64,000 bases of DNA, from NCBI RefSeq assembly GCF_021502725.1, contig NZ_JAKFFS010000006.1:434001-498000 (forward strand), read 5' to 3'. The stretch's first letter is position 1. Each line of letters begins with the position of its first letter. The notes below the pieces were generated by a model. The model did not search any database, was not told where the DNA came from, and was given only the letters and a program-made list of their open reading frames with translations. A program made the position numbers and the translations under genes. This stretch comes from Dyadobacter sp. CY345 (lineage in GTDB: Bacteria; Bacteroidota; Bacteroidia; Cytophagales; Spirosomataceae). This document shows, one piece after another, positions 41,909 through 51,035 of this stretch.

Positions 41909-43144
41909 CTAAATTTCCTTTGAAAAATTCTTTTCGAGATGTTTCATTACGGTTGCTGCCGTTAAACCATGGATAATGACGGACAAAAGAACAATGAAAG
42001 AAACCGTTGACCATAGCTCCTTACTGTACAAAAAATCTTTTTCCGCGAAAGCAAAGGATAGGTAATAGAATGAACCCAGTCCCCGTATACCATAAAAACT
42101 GATTCCCAATTTTTCTTTGTTGTGTAATTTCGTTCCTATTAATCCAATCATTCCGGAAACCGGACGAATGACAAGTATAAAAATAACTCCTACAATCGCC
42201 ATTGGCCAGGTCAAAGAGTCCAGAATTCCGTGCACCAAACTACCTCCGAAAACAAGCAGAACGACGGCTACCAAAATCCTTTCAACCTGGTCTGAAAAAT
42301 CATGAAGGTCTTTGTGAAACTCGTTTTCAAATTCGTAGTTACGTAACGTCACCGCCGCCACGAATACTGCAATAAACCCATATCCATGGATTAACTCAGT
42401 CAGTCCGTATACCAGAAGCGCGGAAGCTACGGCGATAAAACCGTCATTGATATTGATAAATTCTCTCTTCTTGGAAACATTAAAAATCAGATAGCCAAGC
42501 AAACTACCTAAAAGAATTCCGGAAAGTACACCAGCAATTATTTTATAAACAAAGTCATATGCGAACCACTCAAAAAGGTGGCTAGCATCGTTTGGCGCAA
42601 GTGAGGCAACGGTTATTGCAAGCCAGGTAAAGGGAAAGCCCATTCCGTCATTCATTCCGGCCTCAGCGGTTAACGAAAACCGCACGTCGTCTTTTGTTTT
42701 TTCCAAAGGCGGTCCCACCTGAACATCGGCTGCCAAAACCGGATCGGTCGGCGCAAGGACAGCCCCTAAAAGCAAAGCAGAAGGCAGGTCAAAATGCAGG
42801 AATGTAAATGCCAGAAACGCAAGCAGAGCAATACATAAAACCATCGTAACTGTCAGCATTCTGAAAGGAACTTCCCACGCTTTTAACGAAAAAGGCCGGT
42901 CAATCTTCAAACCGCCTCCCATAAGCGAAATGATGATCACGAATTCAGTTGTATGTTTCACATAATCCTCATACCGAACCGGGTCCGGCTTGGGAAGCAT
43001 GTCCATGAAGGAATAAGCAATAACCCCTAAAAGTACATAAACCACAGAATCGGATATACCGGTTTTTTTGGTAAATGATGGCATCCAGGCCATCCCCAGT
43101 GCGGCAACTCCGATAAGTGATATCGTCACAGTATAATTATCCAT
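41909..43144 (-). CDS. CPA1-type cation:proton antiporter (NhaP-like)
   Basis: A 411-aa membrane protein with about 12 helices. CPA1 features are the unwound helix motif LAPTDPVLAADVQVGPP, the ion-binding Asn-Asp motif in LTAEAGMNDGMGFPFTWLAI and the later RGLGSFYYLSFAF (canonical R-G-x-x-S). The ND pair indicates electroneutral Na+(K+)/H+ exchange by family rule. No C-terminal regulatory domain is attached. It reads divergently from the nucleotidyltransferase gene, 83 bases between starts. No regulatory element was noted in that gap. Confidence 0.9.
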   Translation of the reverse strand: MDNYTVTISLIGVAALGMAWMPSFTKKTGISDSVVYVLLGVIAYSFMDMLPKPDPVRYEDYVKHTTEFVIIISLMGGGLKIDRPFSLKAWEVPFRMLTVTMVLCIALLAFLAFTFLHFDLPSALLLGAVLAPTDPVLAADVQVGPPLEKTKDDVRFSLTAEAGMNDGMGFPFTWLAITVASLAPNDASHLFEWFAYDFVYKIIAGVLSGILLGSLLGYLIFNVSKKREFININDGFIAVASALLVYGLTELIHGYGFIAVFVAAVTLRNYEFENEFHKDLHDFSDQVERILVAVVLLVFGGSLVHGILDSLTWPMAIVGVIFILVIRPVSGMIGLIGTKLHNKEKLGISFYGIRGLGSFYYLSFAFAEKDFLYSKELWSTVSFIVLLSVIIHGLTAATVMKHLEKNFSKEI

Positions 43145-43227
43145 GCCCGAGCGATAAAAACAATCATGCCTTTGGACTTGCCTTAAAAAACTTATTTATT
43201 TGTTATGTCAGCAATTATTTTCATTTA

Positions 43228-44037
43228 ATGTCTTTAACAATGATTCCTGTCCATTTCCAAGATTTTGTTAATAACCTAATTTCTATCCTTCAAAAAGACC
43301 AGGAGTACTTGGCTCTTGCCGCAGGAGGCTCCTGGGTTGATCAACAGATTGACCGTTTTTCAGACATTGACCTGGTTATTGTACATCGATCGCAAAGTTT
43401 ATCTGTTGACCAGCGGATACAATTAGCAGAATCGGCGGGTGATCTTCTTTCAGCTTTCACAGGAGAACATGTAGGTGAACCACGTTTGATAATTTGCCTT
43501 TATGACAACCCTCTCATTCATGTAGATTTAAAATTTGTGCATTTGGAGGATATGACAGAGCGCGTCGAAGATCCTCTTGTTTTATGGGAATGCGAAAACA
43601 TATTGTCTGATGTTATGGCATCATCTAAATCCGCCTTCCCTCATCCGGATTTTCAATGGATTGAAGATCGTTTTTGGGTATGGATTCACTATGGAGCGGC
43701 AAAAATTGGCCGGGGCGAATTATTTGAAGTACTAACTTTTATTTCATTTTTACAGCAAACAGTTCTTGGGCCGCTCGCACTTCTGAATAATGCCCATTTG
43801 CCAAAAGGTGTGAGAAAACTGGAAATGATTTTGCCCGCAAGTGATCTTGAAGCAATGCTAAAAACCAATGCTTCGTACGATCAGGAAACGTGCCTGCATT
43901 CTTTAAAAAATGCCGTTGCTTTTTACCGTATCCTCAGAAATTCTCTGATGACAAATAAAATACAATATCGAACAAAAGCGGAACTGCGGGTAATGACATA
44001 TCTCGAAGATATCCACTTATCTCTGAACCAATTATAA
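43228..44037 (+). CDS. Nucleotidyltransferase-like protein
   Basis: A 269-aa cytoplasmic protein. The ATG at 43228 (MSLTMIPVHFQDF) is chosen; the frame runs back across the antiporter start, which is implausible. The pol-beta nucleotidyltransferase motif appears as AAGGSWVDQQIDRFSDIDLVI (G-S/G-W-x9-S-D-x-D) followed by the third carboxylate in LIHVDLKFVHLED. The fold matches kanamycin-nucleotidyltransferase or streptomycin-adenylyltransferase-like proteins, but no aminoglycoside-specific element can be claimed. The C-terminal half (about 150-265) is helical and may bind substrate. It stands alone, with no toxin-antitoxin partner alongside. Confidence 0.7.
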   Translation: MSLTMIPVHFQDFVNNLISILQKDQEYLALAAGGSWVDQQIDRFSDIDLVIVHRSQSLSVDQRIQLAESAGDLLSAFTGEHVGEPRLIICLYDNPLIHVDLKFVHLEDMTERVEDPLVLWECENILSDVMASSKSAFPHPDFQWIEDRFWVWIHYGAAKIGRGELFEVLTFISFLQQTVLGPLALLNNAHLPKGVRKLEMILPASDLEAMLKTNASYDQETCLHSLKNAVAFYRILRNSLMTNKIQYRTKAELRVMTYLEDIHLSLNQL

Positions 44038-44341
44038 TCGACACATTTAAACTACTTAAAAAATTAACTCCTAGTAAAATACTTACCAGGAAAATGTTAT
44101 TTCCCCCAAATCAGATATTACCAAATAAAACATAAATATTCTTATACTTAAATATACATTTTCACTAATCTGAAATTTTAGTAATAATTTTCCTGATTTT
44201 CATTTTCAGATCGGCTTTTGATTTACTATATTTATGATTAGCAAGTAGTTACGCAACTACCCGTTTCAGATCGCCGCAAGCCAGATTTTATTTCCAGGGA
44301 AGTATTCCCAAAAAATTATCAACCATCAAAAATCTAACTTT
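44038..44341. other. 304-bp gap upstream of the Tat-exported aminotransferase
   Basis: AT-rich leader region. It contains a short perfect inverted repeat GTAGTT-ACGC-AACTAC (44245-44260), 82 bases before the ATG, which could be an operator. No gene or structured RNA is seen. Confidence 0.45.
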
Positions 44342-45532
44342 ATGGGCGTGAAAATTGACCGTAGAAGTCTGTTAAAATCAGGATTTGCATCACTTGGCGC
44401 AATGGCAGTTGCACCATTTCTAAGCGACGGGGCGTTCGCTGAAACTCCACTTAGGCTGGACAAGTCTAACCGGCTTTTTCTAAGTCCGATGGTACGTGCG
44501 CATTATCTGGATCAGGAGCCTAATTTTGCAAAAGTCGTGGCAAGAATCGGCTCTAACGAAAATCCTTACGGACCTCCTCCAATGGCTCGCAAAGCGATTT
44601 CCGATTCCATTGAAAAGGGTAACCGATATGCGAGAACTGAACTTCGTGATCTGATCAGCAAAATCGCGGTTAAAGAAGAAGTAGCTCCCGAAAATATTAT
44701 GATGGGAAACGGATCGGGCGATCTTCTGGAAAAAACGGCACTTGCGATGTTTGACAAAGGTGGAAACATTGTTTCTGCCGACCCAACTTACATGTCACTT
44801 ATTCGTGTGGCTGAATCAGTTGGCGCAACCTGGAAGCCTGTTCCTTGCAAGGCAGACTGGTCTCACGATCTCGATGCGATGGAAAAAGCGATTGATAAGG
44901 ATACCAAACTGGTTTACTTATGCAATCCAAATAATCCGGTGGGCTCAGTAACCTCAACGAAAGCACTCACTGATTTTTGTAACAGGGTTGCTGATAAAGT
45001 GCCCATTTTTATAGACGAAGCCTATCTTGAATTGATAGAAGGAGCTGATAACAAAAGCATGGTTTCTCTGTTGAAAAACAAGAAAAATATTATCGTAGCA
45101 CGTACATTCTCGAAAATTATGGGAATGGCCGGGCTTCGCGTAGGTTATGTTGCAGCACTTCCTTCAACTTTGGAAAGTATCAAAAAAGTGACCAAAGGCG
45201 GTGGAAGCGGAATCGCCTGCACATCTGTTTACGCAGCTTCGGCAGCAATGGATGATATCGAATTCCAAAACAGTACCCGCAAATTGAACACAGAAGCGAA
45301 AACCTATTTGTACGAAAACCTTACTGCGATGGGCTATAAATATGTTCCTTCGTATACCAACTTTGTAATTTTTCCGATTAATATGCCGGGTAAAGAATTC
45401 CTTACGAAAATGTCAGATAAAGGAATTATTATTAAAGCGATGGACATTCAGGAAAAACCCTGGTGCCGTGTTAGTATTGGTACCAAAGACGAAATGAAGC
45501 TATTTGTAAGCGCATTGCAAAACATAAGTTAA
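44342..45532 (+). CDS. Tat-exported HisC-like (class I/II) aminotransferase
   Basis: A 396-aa protein. The N-terminus MGVKIDRRSLLKSGFASLG is a twin-arginine signal (R-R-S-L-L-K). The rest is a fold type I PLP enzyme of the histidinol-phosphate aminotransferase group: GSNENPYGPPP, YLCNPNNPVGS, Asp225 and Tyr228 in FIDEAYLE, the Schiff-base Lys258 in ARTFSKIMGMAGLRVGY. No other his gene is adjacent. Export makes a biosynthetic role unlikely; the substrate is probably a periplasmic amino acid or amine. It is a second Tat-exported PLP enzyme in this window, after the SelA-like protein at 28222-29835. Confidence 0.85.
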   Translation: MGVKIDRRSLLKSGFASLGAMAVAPFLSDGAFAETPLRLDKSNRLFLSPMVRAHYLDQEPNFAKVVARIGSNENPYGPPPMARKAISDSIEKGNRYARTELRDLISKIAVKEEVAPENIMMGNGSGDLLEKTALAMFDKGGNIVSADPTYMSLIRVAESVGATWKPVPCKADWSHDLDAMEKAIDKDTKLVYLCNPNNPVGSVTSTKALTDFCNRVADKVPIFIDEAYLELIEGADNKSMVSLLKNKKNIIVARTFSKIMGMAGLRVGYVAALPSTLESIKKVTKGGGSGIACTSVYAASAAMDDIEFQNSTRKLNTEAKTYLYENLTAMGYKYVPSYTNFVIFPINMPGKEFLTKMSDKGIIIKAMDIQEKPWCRVSIGTKDEMKLFVSALQNIS

Positions 45533-45553
45533 CCCTACTTGACACTACGAAGG

Positions 45554-45584
45554 AATCCCGGTTTGAAATTTTTCGGCCGGGATT
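45554..45584 (+). terminator. Hairpin terminator of the aminotransferase gene
   Basis: AATCCCGG (45554-45561) pairs with CCGGGATT (45577-45584), followed by TTTTATT. It lies 21 bases after the stop at 45532. Confidence 0.75.
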
Positions 45585-45775
45585 TTTATTGTGTTGATTC
45601 TTACGTCCGCGTTAAGTCAAAATTCTGCCTGTCGCATATTCGATCTGATTTATTTCTCCCAAGAGCCTACTTAATTTCCTTTTTTTAAAACTGGCAGTTG
45701 TGCTTATGAAATTCGATTCCCTAACCAATTTTCGCAGGCATAAATTTTGATATTGCCATTGTTAAACTAAAAACC

Positions 45776-45997
45776 ATGGCAGCATCAAAAAAGAAACGCA
45801 ATACGAAAAAGAACAAGCTGGGTGTTAAAAATTCCCTCGTTAATAACATCAATGCCCGCAAGAAAAAGGGAACTTCCCGGCCCAAAAAGAAAAAAACAGT
45901 CAGCAAAAAAGCTTACAGCAAGATGCAAAATGACTGGGGTAAAAAGAGAAGCACGAAAAACAGAAAGCGGAAAACAAAAAGGAAATCACGTAAATGA
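45776..45997 (+). CDS. Very basic 73-aa Lys/Arg-rich protein
   Basis: A 73-aa protein, roughly half Lys plus Arg and almost lacking acidic residues (one Asp). Runs include ASKKKRNTKKNK, ARKKKGTSRPKKKK and a C-terminal RKRKTKRKSRK. A non-repetitive core, KAYSKMQNDWGKK, resembles a conserved segment of small Bacteroidota basic proteins. No membrane segment. The composition predicts nucleic-acid binding, as in histone H1-like tails, but also resembles ribosome-associated proteins. A terminator follows at 46011-46048. Confidence 0.7.
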   Translation: MAASKKKRNTKKNKLGVKNSLVNNINARKKKGTSRPKKKKTVSKKAYSKMQNDWGKKRSTKNRKRKTKRKSRK

Positions 45998-46010
45998 TTT
46001 TCAGGCAGTT

Positions 46011-46048
46011 CCGGAAAAGCAGCGACAGCAAAATAGCTGCCTTTCCGG
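46011..46048. terminator. Hairpin between the basic protein and S41 protease genes
   Basis: CCGGAAA (46011-46017) and GCAGC (46019-46023) pair with GCTGC (46036-46040) and TTTCCGG (46042-46048) around a 12-nt loop. It lies between convergent stops at 45997 and 46076, though a U-tract is weak. Confidence 0.55.
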
Positions 46049-46075
46049 GAAATATCTGATCAATTGAAAGCAGCA

Positions 46076-47506
46076 TCACCGTTCTGCCGTTTGATTGGTT
46101 AGCGCATATTCTAAAACTTTGTCACGGTTTTCCAGTAAATCTGCGGCGGTTTGCCTGATTTCAACATGGGGTAAAACCCCTCTCGACTCCTCGTTGGACG
46201 GTTTGACCGCAGCGTAATAAGCTGCAACAGGGATTCCGATATCATAGCCCGAAGCTGGCAGTTTTAAGATTATAAATGTCCCGCTATTGTCCCCTGAATA
46301 ACCTCCTCCACTTTCTTCACCAATAAACTTTCCCCGATTTTCACTTTTAGCAACGGACAAAAATTCTGACGTCACCGAGAAGCTTAGCCCATCGACCAGA
46401 AAAGATACGTTTTCTTTATATGCATTTTTCCTAGGTCGCTGAATCCCCAGATTTTTGTGGTGAGTCCATAAATATCCTCCATCTTTTCTCCTCCTGACCA
46501 ATATGGACGCAATGCCTGAGAACTTTGGGAAGTAGGCAAACTGCCGGTAGGTCACGTCCTTTTTCTTCCTGACATGCAGCTCAATCCGGTCGTAATACCT
46601 GAATTTGTCCACGGCTATATACGAATATAATTGCTTTCCCAACTTATCATTTCCCCCTTCGTTGCCACGCACGTCAATAATCAGATGTTTAATTTGTTTA
46701 CTGGAAAATTCATTAAATGAAGTTTTCAAAAACTTTGAAAAATCCCGGTTTGAATGTTCCGGCATAAAACTCGCTACTCGCAACAAGGCTGTTGATTCGT
46801 TCAAAAAGGTCAATTCATTCTTTTTTCCATGCACGACAACCTCCTTATCCAGCTCCTTCCATGCTGCTGCCGAAATTGGCGGCAAATCCAGCATTTCGGT
46901 ATTTCCTGACTGATCCGTCACTTTTATCCGGAAAGAAGATTCCAGAGTCTGAATAAAGTCAGCATACCAGGCACTGAAATATTGCTGAATTTGTGCATCT
47001 GCCGAGGTTTTTCCTTTTCCATCTACAAACATATTTCGCCTTAGAGTTTCGATAATTCCCGAGACAGACTTCCCATTAATCTCCTGAATGAATTTCCCCC
47101 TTAGATTTTCGCGGGCAGCTTTGACTATAAGTAAATTATCATCTTCATCAAAACGGACGATGATTGGCAGCACCTTGTCAGCATGAAAATAAAATGGAAA
47201 TTCCTTGAACGGTGGCAGAAATTTGACGTGCCCGCATTTGATTGTAACCATCAACGGATTAACCAACCGAAAGAAATCTATCCTGCTAACAGAATCCTGT
47301 CTTTGTATCCCGCCGGCGATTGAATCAAAGCGGGAATTAAAGGCGACCTGCTGACCAAACCGGTTCAATCCCGGATGAATTTCCTCCACAGATTTCCTGA
47401 TAATCTTTAAATCTTTAAGAGCCTGGTCACGGCCAAGTTTCAACGCTTGTCCCCAGCAACTCGCAACTGTTGTAGCTAATAAAATAATTAGAATAATGTT
47501 TTTCAT
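46076..47506 (-). CDS. S41-family (C-terminal processing) protease-like protein
   Basis: A 476-aa exported protein. The signal ends TVASC, a possible lipobox, which would tether it to a membrane. The S41 tail-specific protease fold is seen in LIIDVRGNEGGNDKLGK and in SFLVDGLSFSVTSEFLSVAK, which holds the expected nucleophile Ser (canonical L-x-x-x-x-S-x-S-A-x-E). GKFIGEESGGGYSGD follows, typical of the family. The N-terminal 200 residues are a helical region plus a small domain resembling a PDZ-like substrate reader (GKFIQEINGKSVSGII). Target unknown. It is divergent from the AraC-type regulator, with under 100 bases between starts. Confidence 0.83.
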   Translation of the reverse strand: MKNIILIILLATTVASCWGQALKLGRDQALKDLKIIRKSVEEIHPGLNRFGQQVAFNSRFDSIAGGIQRQDSVSRIDFFRLVNPLMVTIKCGHVKFLPPFKEFPFYFHADKVLPIIVRFDEDDNLLIVKAARENLRGKFIQEINGKSVSGIIETLRRNMFVDGKGKTSADAQIQQYFSAWYADFIQTLESSFRIKVTDQSGNTEMLDLPPISAAAWKELDKEVVVHGKKNELTFLNESTALLRVASFMPEHSNRDFSKFLKTSFNEFSSKQIKHLIIDVRGNEGGNDKLGKQLYSYIAVDKFRYYDRIELHVRKKKDVTYRQFAYFPKFSGIASILVRRRKDGGYLWTHHKNLGIQRPRKNAYKENVSFLVDGLSFSVTSEFLSVAKSENRGKFIGEESGGGYSGDNSGTFIILKLPASGYDIGIPVAAYYAAVKPSNEESRGVLPHVEIRQTAADLLENRDKVLEYALTNQTAER

Positions 47507-47601
47507 GGCCTATATTTTTGGACAAAAATCCACGCTAATAGTGACTGTACGGTCTTTCCCGATAAGTTCGGACCTATTAATTTTGTCAGACAAAACTTAA
47601 T

Positions 47602-48737
47602 ATGATGGTAACAGCAGTTTTATGTTCGGGAATAGTACAAGGCGCTCTACTCGTGCTGCTTTTATGTCAAAAAAAATTAATACAACCTCAAACCGGATAT
47701 TGGCTTTACTGATATTTCTCATCGTGGCACATCTGAACTTGATCGCCATAGATGTCAACAATATGTTCGTCCGTTTCCCTCACCTGAGCAGGTTATCATG
47801 GTTGCTGCCGCTGTGTTATGGGCCGCTGATATTGCTGTTAACGAAAAGCCTGGTCTCAAAAAATTTCAAATTCGGGCGCCTTCATATCCTGTATTTTTTA
47901 CCATTTATAACGTATCTGATTATACTGACTCCCTTCTATTTTCAAAGCGCGTCAGAAAAAATCTTATACCTATCGGATCAAGAAAAAGTCTTGAAAGCCG
48001 ATTTTGGCTGGATGAACCATTTGACAAATTATTTTCACGTCGGTTTTGCAATCGCTGCTTTATTTGTGTACAAATCTCACGACAAAACGGCGTTGCGTTC
48101 ACAATCAGCCAGAAAAACATGGCTTGGAAGATTTCTCTATTTTATTTTTGCAATATTGGTATTATCCCTTTTTACTTTTTACACAAAAAAACTGGGGATA
48201 GAACCTTTTGCAGCGATATACCCAAATCATTTTCTTCTGGTAATCGCTCTGGTTTATTGGATTGCCTATAAAATCTTACAGGAAAAGCCGGAATTTATTT
48301 ACTTGACTGAGACCGATAAATATTCTGACAATCAGCCAAAATACCTCAAAACAGGACTTGATATTGAGACTTCGAGAATTTCTGCAAAAAGACTTTTACA
48401 CCATATGAAATTGGAAAAACCTTATCTCGATCCTTCGCTGACTATAACGGATTTGGGGAAAATGCTATCACTTTCCAAACATCAGATTTCGCAGGTTATA
48501 AATGCAGAATTTGATGCGAATTTTTATGAATTCATCAATAATTACCGCATTGAAGAGTTTAAACGTCAATGTCAAAATCCTGCAAATGCTCATCTTTCAC
48601 TTCTTGGAATTGCTTTTGAGGCTGGTTTCAACTCGAAGGCAACCTTTAATCAGGTTTTCAAAAAGAAAGAAGGGATTACGCCTTCGGAATTTGTTAAAGG
48701 AATAAAACGTAAAGATTATTTTATCAAACAGGCATAG
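47602..48737 (+). pseudogene. AraC-family regulator with membrane N-terminus, reading frame broken at a poly-A tract
   Basis: The C-terminal ~100 residues are an AraC-type DNA-binding domain (LTITDLGKMLSLSKHQISQV then EAGFNSKATFNQVFKKKEGI). About seven N-terminal membrane segments precede it, a common Bacteroidota layout. The open frame from 47622 starts with an implausible charged peptide (MFGNSTRRSTRAAFMSKK). The frame at 47602 instead gives a typical first helix, MMVTAVLCSGIVQGALLVLL and LCQKK, but is shifted at an A8 run (47669-47676). One more A would join it exactly to INTTSNRILALL. Explanations are a sequencing error, phase variation or transcriptional slippage; alternatively initiation at the internal ATG at 47664 loses the first helix. 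Confidence 0.75.
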
Positions 48738-48913
48738 AGATTCCCGTTTCACACCAGATAATACCGGATTATGCCAATGGTATATTTCGTTTTCAAACAA
48801 TTGCTGCATTTCTTACTGGAAAAATAGGAATGAAAGAACAATTTTTCAGGCAAACAACCCTCTGTTTTTAAAAACGCTGGTTAATCAATATCTTTGAAAT
48901 AAACCCCAGCGCT

Positions 48914-50212
48914 ATGTTTTCCCTCTCCGGATTAAAAGAAAATAATACCACAGTTTCAACTGAAATCCTAGCCGGCGTATCTTCATTTTTGGCAACAGCT
49001 TATATCATCGTTGTCAATCCATCCATTTTGAGTCAAACAGGGATGCCGTTTTCAGCCGTCCTTACTGCTACAATTTTGGTTTCATTTTTCAGCAGTTTCA
49101 TGATGGGTTGGTATGCGAACAATCCAATTTTGGTTGCGCCCGGAATGGGACTAAATGCTTTTTTCACCTTTACAGCAGTCTTCACCGAAAAGCTCAGCTG
49201 GCAGGTTGCATTGGGAACTGTTTTCTGGTCAGGAATATTTTTTCTGCTATTATCTGTTTTCAACATCCGGTCCTATATCGTAAAAGCAATTCCGAAACCG
49301 CTTCGTTACGCCATTGCATCAGGAATTGGGCTTTTTATAACGCTGATTGGTTTTTCCAATGCAAAATTTATTGTGGCAAATCCTGTTACGATGGTTAGCC
49401 TCGGAAACCTGAATGCTTCTACCTGTACATTTCTGGTCGGTTTGCTGGTCACCGTGATTCTTTTAAACCGGCATGTGAAAGGCAGTATTCTGATTGGTAT
49501 AGTCGTAACGAGCATTCTTGCATGGCCAATCGGACGATATTACGGTGGGAATGAACCCCTGGTGACGATCACTGAATTTGTTGCCAGACCTGATTTCAGT
49601 TTGTTATTTCAACTTGATCTGGTTAATTCATTGCAATGGAGCCTTGCCCCGATCATCCTTGCCTTTGTCTTCACCGATATGTTTGATAGTCTATCAACTT
49701 TCGTTGGCCTTGCCGAAGCTGCGAATCTTTTAGACGAAAACGGTGAACCCAAAAACATCCGGAAATCACTGATCGTCGACGCTTTTTCAACGACCCTTGC
49801 CGGGCTTACGGGCAGCAGTCCTGGTACTGCCTACATTGAATCTGCTGTGGGTATTGAGCAAGGTGGTAAAACCGGTTTGACTGCGATGGTTGGAGCTTTG
49901 CTGTTTCTTCCGTTTCTATTTCTATCGCCAATTCTCAGCGCAGTTCCTTCCATTGCGACGGCGCCTGCGCTTGTTTTAGTTGGCGTGTTTATGATGAAAC
50001 CTGTTGTAAAAATAAATTGGAACGATCTGAGTGAGGCCTTTCCGGCATTTCTGGCGATGGTGCTTATACCTTTTACGTATTCCATTACGCAGGGAATTAT
50101 CTGGGGATTTTTGAGCTGGACTGTCTTACACATCGCGACCGGGAAAACCCGCGAAATCAGTTTGGCACTCTGGATTATTGACTTATTTGCAATTTTAGCT
50201 TTAATACTATAA
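48914..50212 (+). CDS. NCS2/AzgA-type purine permease
   Basis: A 432-aa integral membrane protein with about 12-14 helices. It starts EILAGVSSFLATAYIIVVNP, the AzgA/PbuG signature, then PILVAPGMGLNAFF. The mid-protein motif FVFTDMFDSLSTFVGL and the following SSPGTAYIESAVGIEQGGKTG (shown in part: GTAYIESAVGIEQGGKTG) are hallmarks of adenine/guanine/hypoxanthine permeases. It probably imports purine bases with protons. The stop is 8 bases before the start of an exported nucleosidase gene, so the two are one operon. Confidence 0.92.
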   Translation: MFSLSGLKENNTTVSTEILAGVSSFLATAYIIVVNPSILSQTGMPFSAVLTATILVSFFSSFMMGWYANNPILVAPGMGLNAFFTFTAVFTEKLSWQVALGTVFWSGIFFLLLSVFNIRSYIVKAIPKPLRYAIASGIGLFITLIGFSNAKFIVANPVTMVSLGNLNASTCTFLVGLLVTVILLNRHVKGSILIGIVVTSILAWPIGRYYGGNEPLVTITEFVARPDFSLLFQLDLVNSLQWSLAPIILAFVFTDMFDSLSTFVGLAEAANLLDENGEPKNIRKSLIVDAFSTTLAGLTGSSPGTAYIESAVGIEQGGKTGLTAMVGALLFLPFLFLSPILSAVPSIATAPALVLVGVFMMKPVVKINWNDLSEAFPAFLAMVLIPFTYSITQGIIWGFLSWTVLHIATGKTREISLALWIIDLFAILALIL

Positions 50213-50220
50213 CAATTTAT

Positions 50221-51027
50221 ATGAGAAAAAAATACCTGCTTTCGCTCCTGCTTTTTGCTTCATCTTTCAATACCTTTTCCCAAAATATCACAGGCGTCCT
50301 CGGTGCTTTTCCGCCTGAACTTGTCTTGCTGCGGAGTAAAATGGAAAACAGGAAAGATACCGTCATTGCCCAAACGCTTTTCTCCAAAGGCATGCTGAAC
50401 GGAAAATTGATTGTCCTTGCACAGACGGGAATCGGAAAAGTAAACGCGGCTATCACCACCACGCTGATGATCGAACATTTCAAACCTTCGGAAATCGTAT
50501 TTTCCGGAATTGCCGGAGGAGTGGATACTTCTCTTAATCCAGGCGACATCGTGATTGGAACAGAAGTAAAATATCACGATTATGGTGCTATTGAAGATAC
50601 GGGCATGATTTACACGCCGACAAAAAACCCTTATGATATGGCTGAAAATCCCATCACTTTTAAATGTGATTCGGCGTTGATCCAGAAAGCGGTTTCTATT
50701 TCGAAAAGTTTAACTTTTGAAAAAGTAAAACGCGAAAATGGAAGTTTTTTTCCAACTATCACCAAGGGGATTGTCGTTACTGGTGATGTTTTTGTAGCCT
50801 CCGAAATTGCGACCAAACGTTTAAGAAAAGACCTGAATGCAGCCGTGACTGAAATGGAAGGGGCTGCCATCGCCCAAACCTGTTATCAGCAAAAAGTACC
50901 ATTTCTAATTATTCGCAGCCTGAGCGATAATGCGAACAAAAAAGCATCTGCCGATGTAAAGAATTTCTATCAGATCGCCGCGGAAAATGCAGCGATCATG
51001 GTGATGGGTGTCGTAGGTAAAATTTAA
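50221..51027 (+). CDS. Exported MTA/SAH nucleosidase-like purine nucleoside hydrolase
   Basis: A 268-aa member of the PNP_UDP_1 family with signal peptide (MRKKYLLSLLLFASSFNTFS). Family blocks are GVLGAFPPELVLL (catalytic Glu region), QTGIGKVNAAITTTLMI, FSGIAGGVDTSLNPGDIVIG, VTEMEGAAIAQTC (substrate-binding Met-Glu) and RSLSDNA (catalytic Asp). Cytoplasmic MTAN lacks a signal; here hydrolysis would occur in the periplasm and release a free purine base. The purine permease gene 8 bases upstream would then import it. It ends 8 bases before the convergent receiver-like gene. Confidence 0.87.
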   Translation: MRKKYLLSLLLFASSFNTFSQNITGVLGAFPPELVLLRSKMENRKDTVIAQTLFSKGMLNGKLIVLAQTGIGKVNAAITTTLMIEHFKPSEIVFSGIAGGVDTSLNPGDIVIGTEVKYHDYGAIEDTGMIYTPTKNPYDMAENPITFKCDSALIQKAVSISKSLTFEKVKRENGSFFPTITKGIVVTGDVFVASEIATKRLRKDLNAAVTEMEGAAIAQTCYQQKVPFLIIRSLSDNANKKASADVKNFYQIAAENAAIMVMGVVGKI

Positions 51028-51035
51028 ATAACCGA

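Noticed and set aside
43228..44037. Aminoglycoside resistance nucleotidyltransferase
   Set aside because: Only the generic pol-beta motif is visible; no substrate-specific features, mobile element or resistance context.
47798..48271. 157-codon frame overlapping the AraC gene
   Set aside because: It is out of frame with the clear AraC/membrane frame and shows no domain; the main frame accounts for the DNA.
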